Positions 8,881 through 14,100 of a stretch of DNA of 64,000 bases are shown piece by piece. Source of the stretch: Ignavibacteriales bacterium (GTDB taxonomy: Bacteria; Bacteroidota; Ignavibacteria; Ignavibacteriales; Ignavibacteriaceae). The translations under genes were made by a program, and so were the position numbers. Every line of letters begins with the position of its first letter. Position 1 is the stretch's first letter. The notes under the pieces were generated by a model. The model was not told the origin of the DNA, did no database searches, and was given only the letters and a program-made list of their open reading frames with translations. Where the stretch lies: contig JADJMD010000012.1 of the NCBI GenBank assembly GCA_016709765.1, forward strand, positions 1 to 64,000, read 5' to 3'.

Positions 8881-9125
8881 ACCTAACCAGCGCCTCAACG
8901 CCGACTCCCGAAGGGACAGGCGCCATTTTAGTTCGGCGGATTTGAGATTTTTGAAATTGTGTTTTAGTTAAAGTTTGTTGTTCTAAGTGTTCTTACTTAA
9001 TTAATTAAGGCTTGCCTTCGGTGCTTTGCTGACGCAAGATAAGCACCTACGGCTTAATCATCGGCAATTGTGTTTTACTCGGCTTCCTTGTTATGGGCGG
9101 CGGGTTAGGCGCAAGGCCGTTAGGT
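8881..9125 (+). repeat. attC site 7 (with a short insertion)
   Basis: R'' is ACCTAAC (8881-8887), L'' GCGCCTCAAC, L' GTTAGGCGC and R' GTTAGGT (9119-9125). The site is 245 bp, about 20 longer than its sisters, because a small hairpin segment (ctcccgaagggacagg) sits just after the L'' box. The internal hairpin has the third stem sequence, GGTGCTT against AAGCACC. About 75 bases of AT-rich leader separate this site from the next gene. Confidence 0.9.
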
Positions 9126-9202
9126 GCTAAAAATATTTTGTTGAAAAACATATGAGTATTAAGTAATATTAAATTACAATCTACAAAACAGGAATACTAA
9201 AA

Positions 9203-9652
9203 TTGAATATTAATGCCCAAACTGAATACAGTAGAAAATTAATCCGCTATGGAATAATATTATTTTTTCTAGGATTAATTACTGGATTTATAATTCCGAT
9301 ATTAGAAAATCCCCGAATGGCTTTATCAAGTCATCTTGAAGCCACAATGAACGGAATGCTATTAATTATTTTTGGATTAATTTGGCCAAAATTAAACCTT
9401 ACAAATAAATTATCAAAAATATGTTTCAGCCTTGCAATATTTGGAACATTTACTAATTGGATTACAACACTGTTAGCAAGCATATGGGGAGCTGGGTCTG
9501 AAATGATGCCAATTGCTGGTGGCAACTTACAAGGAACAACTTTGCAAGAAATTATTATTAAGACTGGATTAGTATCATTATCATTCTCAATGGTATCAGT
9601 TTGTTTAGTACTTTTATGGGGTCTTAGAGATAAATATCAAAAGGCAAATTAA
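9203..9652 (+). CDS. Hydroxylaminobenzene mutase-like membrane protein, 149 aa
   Basis: Cassette 8. The start is a TTG at 9203, with GGAA about ten bases upstream. Four hydrophobic helices are predicted (about residues 15-33, 47-63, 72-90 and 118-139). The segment 'GLITGFIIPILENPRMALSSHLEATMNGM', followed by 'IFGLIWPKLNL', matches my memory of the HabA/HabB family, which rearranges hydroxylaminobenzene to 2-aminophenol and has related proteins in many genomes. Function here is inferred from family likeness alone; homologues outside nitroarene degraders may act on something else. The two cassette ends match over only four or five bases. Confidence 0.68.
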   Translation: MNINAQTEYSRKLIRYGIILFFLGLITGFIIPILENPRMALSSHLEATMNGMLLIIFGLIWPKLNLTNKLSKICFSLAIFGTFTNWITTLLASIWGAGSEMMPIAGGNLQGTTLQEIIIKTGLVSLSFSMVSVCLVLLWGLRDKYQKAN

Positions 9653-9690
9653 ATTATTCTATCAAAAACAATTTTCAATAAAATATATGC

Positions 9691-9913
9691 GTATAACAAG
9701 CAAATCAACTTGACCGCCGAACTCAGTCGGGTGAATTTGTAAAATTTGGCATCGAAAGTTTAACTTTAGTTTTTGTTAAAAGGTAACAATATTCCAAAAG
9801 TTAAGTCGCAGTTTTTGCCGATGGCAAATTAAAAACTGCTATGGTAATTTTATTATTCGTTATTTTATAAAATTGTAATTTGGGGCGGCGGGTTATGCGC
9901 AAAGCCGTTATAT
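9691..9913 (+). repeat. attC site 8 (divergent)
   Basis: R'' is GTATAAC (9691-9697), L'' GCAAATCAAC, L' GTTATGCGC and R' GTTATAT (9907-9913); the site is 223 bp. Its left half is the most divergent of the intact copies. The GGCGGCGGG arm is kept, and the internal hairpin has a different stem, GCAGTTTTT against AAAAACTGC. Confidence 0.85.
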
Positions 9914-9923
9914 TGCTGAAAGA

Positions 9924-10232
9924 TTAAAGAAGTGTTTTATAATTTCTTGCTCCGTGTAATATTCTGTGGATAAGGATTGTTCTTTCTTCAACCGTATAGA
10001 AAATAATATAATTTTGAACAATTATATATCTGTAACCAAGTTGTCTAATTTCTTCATCTCTTGGAATCCTTCCCAATCTTGGATTATCAGATAATAATTC
10101 TAAGTTCTTTTCAATTTTGTTTGCAAGTGAATTGGCGGCATTGACATTATCGGCTGCTATAAATGAAATGATTTCGGTGAAATCTTCTTCAGCTATTTTG
10201 AGAAGTCTAACTTGATATTTAGTTACTGACAT
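9924..10232 (-). CDS. RelE/ParE-type toxin, 102 aa
   Basis: Cassette 9. Length and the motifs 'AEEDFTEIISFIAADN', 'NPRLGRIPRDEEIRQLGYRYIIVQNYIIFYTVEE' and 'ILIHRILHGARNY' fit the RelE/ParE toxin superfamily. RelE members cleave mRNA on the ribosome and ParE members poison gyrase; the C-terminal 'RILHGARNY' end is common to both, so the target is uncertain. The gene overlaps the antitoxin gene upstream by ten bases and is read against the direction of the cassette array. Confidence 0.85.
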   Translation of the reverse strand: MSVTKYQVRLLKIAEEDFTEIISFIAADNVNAANSLANKIEKNLELLSDNPRLGRIPRDEEIRQLGYRYIIVQNYIIFYTVEERTILIHRILHGARNYKTLL

Positions 10233-10492
10233 TTACTTGACTTCCGAATATTTGTCATAACTTGCTTTAAAGTTGCTCCTTTATCGCCATGAGCTTTTTG
10301 ATTTTGAGCGACAGAAAGTTTGGAAAGCAAATCAAGTTTTAATTGAAGATTTGAATAATGAGACATTGACATAACGACCAAATCACCTTCACCATTTTTA
10401 GTTATGTAAATTGGCTCATTGGAATTATGCGCTAATTCAGAAATTTCATTTGATTTATTTCTTAAATCAGATATTGGTTTTATTATTGGCAT
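10223..10492 (-). CDS. Phd/YefM-type antitoxin, 89 aa
   Basis: Cassette 9, first gene of the pair. 'PISDLRNKSNEISELAHNSNEPIYITKNGEGDLVVMSMSHYSNL' is the usual Phd/YefM N-terminal DNA-binding fold; the C-terminal third should wrap the toxin. AAGGAG precedes the ATG by a good distance. A promoter with an inverted repeat lies upstream at 10517-10543, so the complex probably represses itself. An antitoxin with its own promoter, read backwards, lets the cassette be expressed and kept without help from an integron promoter. Confidence 0.87.
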   Translation of the reverse strand: MPIIKPISDLRNKSNEISELAHNSNEPIYITKNGEGDLVVMSMSHYSNLQLKLDLLSKLSVAQNQKAHGDKGATLKQVMTNIRKSSKCQ

Positions 10493-10516
10493 TTTGGCTC
10501 CTTTGTTTTTATCAAA

Positions 10517-10543
10517 ATTATATCATTATTATGATAATTGCAA
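10517..10543 (-). promoter_or_regulatory. Toxin-antitoxin promoter and likely operator
   Basis: On the minus strand TTGCAA and TATAAT are separated by 15 bases, just upstream of the antitoxin gene. The spacer and -10 box are covered by an inverted repeat, TATCAT-tatt-ATGATA (10521-10536). Autorepression by the antitoxin is inferred from its family; the repeat is seen directly. The spacing is slightly short for a standard promoter. Confidence 0.5.
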
Positions 10544-10624
10544 GAGAAATGTTAATCGCAATATAACCAGCGCCTCAACGCTGACTCCCGAAGGGACAAG
10601 CGCCATTTTAGTTGGGTGTATTTT

Positions 10625-10717
10625 AGGACGTGAGATAGGGATTATAATTTTATTGGTGTTTTAAGTGTTACTCAATAAATAGCTTTTTATTTTTACAAAA
10701 ACATTATCTCACGTCCT
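10625..10717. mobile_element. 93-bp MITE-like element inserted in attC 9
   Basis: Perfect 13-bp terminal inverted repeats, AGGACGTGAGATA and TATCTCACGTCCT, flank an AT-rich core with no ORF. Comparison with attC 7 shows the element between the L''-proximal arm and the conserved 'gatttttgaaattgtg' segment. No clear target-site duplication is visible. A non-autonomous element moved by a transposase in trans is the likely reading. Confidence 0.6.
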
Positions 10718-10750
10718 GAAGATTTTTGAAATTGTGTTTTTGTGATTTTG

Positions 10751-10770
10751 CCTGCCTGCCGGCAGGCAGG
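10751..10770. repeat. 20-bp perfect palindrome inserted in attC 9
   Basis: CCTGCCTGCC is followed directly by its reverse complement. Other attC copies read 'attttgttctaagtg' here; attC 9 has the palindrome placed exactly between 'ttttg' and 'ttcta' with no loss or duplication of flanking bases. GC content is far above that of the surroundings. Confidence 0.7.
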
Positions 10771-11041
10771 TTCTAAGTGTTCTTACTTAATTAATTGACT
10801 TGTCTTCGGTGCGTATGAAAACAAGTTACGCACCTACGGCTTAATCTTTTGCGTTTCGTTTTAGCTCGGCTTCCTTGTTATGGGCGGCGGGTAGACGCAA
10901 CGCCGTTATTTGCTTTGTATCAAAGTATGTATAATCAAAATATAATAGATTTTATATAATTTCTTTAAAGATTTCTGTTAACGTGGCTATTCAACTAGAA
11001 GACAGATGTATTTATATTAGACATTAAAAAAGGATCCTATT

Positions 11042-11911
11042 ATGGTTTCAAGTATTCAAAAAGAAAAAGCCGAATTGTTCTTGAAATTTCATCAAGACAA
11101 AGAAATTCTGGTTCTATTAAACTCGTGGGACATCGGAAGTTCCAAATTAATAGAAGCATGTGGCTATAAAGCAATCGCAACAACAAGTATGGGAATAGCT
11201 GCCTCATTAGGTTATCCTGACTGCCAGATAATAACATTGTCAGAAATGATTGAATCTATAACGGGGATCGTAAATGGAGTACAAGTTCCGGTTACTGTAG
11301 ACATAGAATCCGGATATGGAAATAATATAAATGAAATAATTGATTCTGTTAAAAAGATAATTGCAACAGGAATAGTTGGAATAAACATTGAAGATAGTGT
11401 TGATTTAAGTCCAGAATTAATTGACGAGATAGAATTTTGTGAAAGAATATCAGCTATTCGGGCATTGTCAGATTCACTGCGCTTTCATTTAGTAATTAAT
11501 GCAAGAACGGATTCATTTTATACTTCGTCAGGTTCGACACGAGAAAAATTATCTGAATCAATTAAGCGCGGCAATAAATACCGGGAAGCTGGTGCAGACT
11601 GCATATTTGTACAACCCGTATGGGAAAAAGAAACGATTTCAACATTGGTTAAGGAAATTAATGCTCCAATAAATATTCTTTCAAACCCTACGATTGGGAC
11701 AGGATTACCATTATCAGTTAGTGAACTGCAGGATTTAGGTGTGGCCCGCTTAAGCCTGGGTTCAGGTTTAATGAAAGCTACTTTAGCCTTAATTAAAAAA
11801 GTTGCTGATGAACTATCAGAAAAGGGAACATACAATATTTTATTAGATACTTTAACACCGTTTCCCGAAGCCGCGATGGCATATAAAATGGCAATAGGGT
11901 TGAACAAATAA
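11042..11911 (+). CDS. PEP mutase/isocitrate lyase family enzyme, 289 aa
   Basis: Cassette 10. AGGATC lies just before the ATG at 11042. The sequence shows the family's alpha/beta barrel motifs: 'LNSWDIGSSKLIEACGYKAIATTSMGIAASLGYPD', the metal site 'VDIESGYG', 'GINIEDS', 'INARTDSF' and 'ADCIFVQP'. The Lys-Arg-Cys-Gly-His loop of true isocitrate and methylisocitrate lyases is not seen, so C-C lyase or oxaloacetate/phosphonopyruvate-type chemistry on a small 2-oxo acid is more likely. The substrate is unknown. It is one of few metabolic enzymes in the array, beside decayed attC sites, so the cassette is probably no longer mobile. Confidence 0.8.
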   Translation: MVSSIQKEKAELFLKFHQDKEILVLLNSWDIGSSKLIEACGYKAIATTSMGIAASLGYPDCQIITLSEMIESITGIVNGVQVPVTVDIESGYGNNINEIIDSVKKIIATGIVGINIEDSVDLSPELIDEIEFCERISAIRALSDSLRFHLVINARTDSFYTSSGSTREKLSESIKRGNKYREAGADCIFVQPVWEKETISTLVKEINAPINILSNPTIGTGLPLSVSELQDLGVARLSLGSGLMKATLALIKKVADELSEKGTYNILLDTLTPFPEAAMAYKMAIGLNK

Positions 11912-11912
11912 A

Positions 11913-12091
11913 GAATAACCTCTAAGATTGACTATGAGTAATTGTTGTTATTCCTCACTCTGAAAATTCTATAGGAATTTTTAAGTTGGTGTGTACTTTT
12001 AAAGTTGAGAGTAGTTTGTTTATTCTTTGGCATTTACATTTTACTCGACTCTCTTGTTCTGGGCGGCGGGTTAGGCGCAACGTCGTTAGGT
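11913..12091 (+). repeat. attC site 10, left half lost
   Basis: The right half is intact: 'cttgttctgggcggcgg', L' GTTAGGCGC and R' GTTAGGT (12085-12091). On the left only AATAAC (11914-11919), which matches the first bases of cassette 10 (GTTATT), is left. The L'' box, the CCGCC arm and the internal hairpin are missing. The site should no longer fold into a working hairpin. Confidence 0.7.
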
Positions 12092-12126
12092 GATATTAAA
12101 TCTTGGGAAGGGCTATTGGTAATAAT

Positions 12127-12324
12127 ATGAAATATTTTGTTCCATATGTATTTGCTTACTTACTTACAAAAGCAATCTATTGGCTATTTAATTTCTATCC
12201 ATTTCAAGAATATTCCCCTTTTGTTGGACTTCTGATCGATTTATCAATTTGGATGGTTTTAAGCTATATAGCTCTATTTTTATTTGATAAAATTTTTAAA
12301 CCAAAAGAAGTTGTAAAACAATAG
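12127..12324 (+). CDS. Small membrane protein, 65 aa
   Basis: Cassette 11. I prefer the ATG at 12127 (MKYFVPYVFAYLL) over a TTG at 12103 without a ribosome site; GGAAGGG lies 14 bases upstream, rather far. Two hydrophobic helices (about residues 3-22 and 33-54) end in a basic tail, 'DKIFKPKEVVKQ'. I recognise no family. Confidence 0.55.
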   Translation: MKYFVPYVFAYLLTKAIYWLFNFYPFQEYSPFVGLLIDLSIWMVLSYIALFLFDKIFKPKEVVKQ

Positions 12325-12332
12325 GTTACAAT

Positions 12333-12358
12333 TTATTATTAAATGCATTTAATAATAA
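12333..12358. repeat. 26-bp perfect AT palindrome after the cassette 11 gene
   Basis: TTATTATTAAATG is followed directly by its exact reverse complement. It lies nine bases after the stop codon and just before the last R'' box. It may act as a weak terminator, but no U-run follows. Confidence 0.5.
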
Positions 12359-12361
12359 GCC

Positions 12362-12410
12362 CCCTAACCAGCGTCTCAACGCCGAAAGCATTTTAGCACT
12401 TGGCGTTTTG
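12362..12410 (+). repeat. attC site 11 remnant, right half lost (end of the array)
   Basis: R'' CCCTAAC (12362-12368) and L'' GCGTCTCAAC remain. After them comes 'gccgaaagcattttagcacttggcgtt', which can fold (AACGCC with GGCGTT) but lacks the L' and R' boxes and the GGCGGCGGG arm. No attC-like sequence follows to the end of the window, so this is the distal limit of the array. Confidence 0.7.
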
Positions 12411-12512
12411 TAATGATAAAGTTGTATTCCCAATCCCTTTTTATATATCTCACTTCTTAATTTCTTCACATCTTTTATTAAATTATACCAACCAAAAACT
12501 AATTATTACTAA

Positions 12513-13796
12513 ATGGAATATTCTATAATTCTTCTTTTGCTTTTGTTAAACGGATTATTTGCAATGTCCGAAATTGCACTTGTTTCATCAAAACGAGCCA
12601 GACTTGAGGAGAAAGCTAAAAAAGGAAGCACAGGAGCCAAAACTGCTCTTAAACTTTTAGATGAGCCGGAAAAATTTCTTTCTACAGTTCAGATTGGAAT
12701 TACGCTTGTAGGAATTATTGCCGGTGCTTTTGGCGGATTAACTTTGGCAAACGATCTTGTACCCACTTTGGAAAATATTAGTTGGCTAGCACCTTATGCC
12801 AAGCAAGCGGCGATTGCAATTGTAGTTACCATCATAACTTATTTTTCTTTAGTGATTGGGGAACTTGTTCCGAAAACAATTGCGTTTAATAACCCCGAAG
12901 CTATTACAATTACTCTTGCACCGTTTATGAAATTTCTTTCGTGGTTTACAACTCCTGTTGTTGCATTTTTAAGTTTTTCCACAAAAGTTTTCTTAAAAAT
13001 TTTAATGATAAAACCCAAAGATGAAACTCCGGTTACTGAAGATGAATTAAAAATTTTAATTGAAAAAGGTACACAATTTGGTACTCTTGAACATCGTGAA
13101 TCAGAATTGCTGAAAAGAATTTTTAGATTTGGTGATAGAAAAGCTTATTCGATTATGACCAACCGGCAGGATGTTATTCTAATTGACGTTACAGAAGCCC
13201 CCGAAAAAATAGCAAATCGTATTTATGAAAATACTTTTTCAAGATATCCGGTTTACGATGGCGAACAGGAAAACATTATTGGAATTTTTACCATTAAAGA
13301 TTTTTTTCACAAGCTTAATACCGATAAAAATTTCTCTATCCGGGATATTCTGACTCAACCATTATTTATACCAGATAATATTACAGGAATAACTGTATTT
13401 GAAAAATTCCGGGACAACAAAACTTATGTTGCAGTTGTAATTGATGAGCACGGCTCTTTTGAAGGAATAATTACTTTGCACGATCTCATAGAAAATATTT
13501 TTGGCGATTTACCGGATGTGAATGAAAAAGAAGATCCTGAAATCTTTAAACGTGAGGATGGATCTATGCTGATTGACGGAAGTATTCTATTGGATGAGTT
13601 AAAAGAAAAACTTCAGATAAATTTTGATGAAAATGCTGATTACACAACTCTTGGCGGATTTATGATGTACAATCTAAACAGGATTCCAAAAGTTGGGGAT
13701 AAAATTATATATGAAAACTACACACTGGAAATTGTTGATATGGATGGTAACAGAGTGGATAAAGTACTTGTCAGCACTAAAAATCAGACCCATTGA
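12513..13796 (+). CDS. CNNM/CorC (HlyC) family transporter with CBS pair, 427 aa
   Basis: The architecture is that of the family often labelled hemolysin: an N-terminal CNNM (DUF21) membrane domain of about 190 residues with 'MSEIALVSSKRARLEEKAKKG' and 'ELVPKTIAFNNPE', then two CBS motifs (about residues 205-325, including 'RYPVYDGEQENIIGIFTIKD' and 'VAVVIDEHGSFEGIITLHDLIE'), and a C-terminal CorC_HlyC domain ('DYTTLGGFMMYNLNRIPKVGD'). Characterised members export or regulate Mg2+; a lytic role is not supported. It is the first ordinary chromosomal gene after the cassette array. Confidence 0.9.
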   Translation: MEYSIILLLLLLNGLFAMSEIALVSSKRARLEEKAKKGSTGAKTALKLLDEPEKFLSTVQIGITLVGIIAGAFGGLTLANDLVPTLENISWLAPYAKQAAIAIVVTIITYFSLVIGELVPKTIAFNNPEAITITLAPFMKFLSWFTTPVVAFLSFSTKVFLKILMIKPKDETPVTEDELKILIEKGTQFGTLEHRESELLKRIFRFGDRKAYSIMTNRQDVILIDVTEAPEKIANRIYENTFSRYPVYDGEQENIIGIFTIKDFFHKLNTDKNFSIRDILTQPLFIPDNITGITVFEKFRDNKTYVAVVIDEHGSFEGIITLHDLIENIFGDLPDVNEKEDPEIFKREDGSMLIDGSILLDELKEKLQINFDENADYTTLGGFMMYNLNRIPKVGDKIIYENYTLEIVDMDGNRVDKVLVSTKNQTH

Positions 13797-14100
13797 TTTT
13801 TTTGGCAAAATTGGTACCTGTAACTAAACCATTTTCTGGTTGAAAATTTTTCAATTATACAATAGATTTTTTTATTCAAAATTGCATTCAAAAAACAATT
13901 TTCTTTACATTTAAGTTACTAATAATGATAATATTGTAGAATTAATTATTTGCTTATTTCTATGATGCTGATACAAAATAAATATTCCTCCGTTAAATCC
14001 ATCTTCTTTGTTGTGTACGGTATTATTAGTATCAAATCACGCTTATCAAATTTTAATAAAACCTACAAAGTACAATATTTCTAAAATCAGAGTGCAAAGT
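13797..14100. other. Gene-free AT-rich intergenic region
   Basis: These 304 bases separate the transporter from the large sensor kinase. I see only a weak hairpin (aacca-ttttc-tggtt at about 13827) that could serve as a poor terminator, and long A/T runs. There is no convincing ORF and no RNA gene. Confidence 0.5.

Larger units (their letters stand above)
10561..10911 (+). repeat. attC site 9, expanded by insertions and with a damaged L' box
   Basis: R'' is ATATAAC (10561-10567), L'' GCGCCTCAAC and R' GTTATTT (10905-10911). L' is damaged (GTAGACGC in place of GTTAGGCGC). The site is 351 bp because three elements sit in it: a short ctcccgaagggacaag hairpin, a 93-bp inverted-repeat element (10625-10717) and a 20-bp perfect palindrome (10751-10770). 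Without them it would be about 220 bp, like the others. The GGTGCGTA/TACGCACC internal hairpin is kept. This accounts for the gene-free stretch at 10493-11041 apart from a 130-base leader. Confidence 0.85.
1..12410 (+). mobile_element. Integron gene-cassette array, distal end (11 cassettes)
   Basis: Eleven modules of 0.6-2.4 kb each hold one gene (or a gene pair) followed by a copy of a conserved GC-rich site. Each intact site begins with an RYYYAAC box and an L'' box (mostly GCGCCTCAAC) and ends with an L' box (GTTAGGCGC) and a GTTRRRY box, which is the attC layout of integrons. Cassette limits, cutting G^TT, are about 8, 2088, 2721, 4375, 5240, 7616, 8215, 9120, 9908, 10906 and 12086. In seven cassettes the first 9-13 bases are the exact reverse complement of the bases ending at the R'' box of the same cassette, as expected if each once circularised. 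No integrase gene is visible. Gene orientation and decay of the last sites place attI and intI to the left. A sedentary chromosomal integron is the best reading. Confidence 0.93.

Noticed and set aside
10419..10664. An 81-codon plus-strand frame from the antitoxin gene into attC 9.
   Set aside because: It runs antisense to the antitoxin gene and through the inserted element; no start signal or protein character.
11518..11907. A 129-codon minus-strand frame within the PEP mutase-like gene.
   Set aside because: It is fully antisense to a well-supported gene and has no family likeness.
1868..12091. Regularly recurring conserved sequence could suggest a CRISPR array.
   Set aside because: Units are about 225 bp, spaced 0.4-2.1 kb apart, with genes between them and integron core boxes; there are no short spacers.
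12513..13796. Possible hemolysin.
   Set aside because: The CNNM-CBS-CorC_HlyC architecture is that of metal transport or regulation proteins; the hemolysin label is historical.
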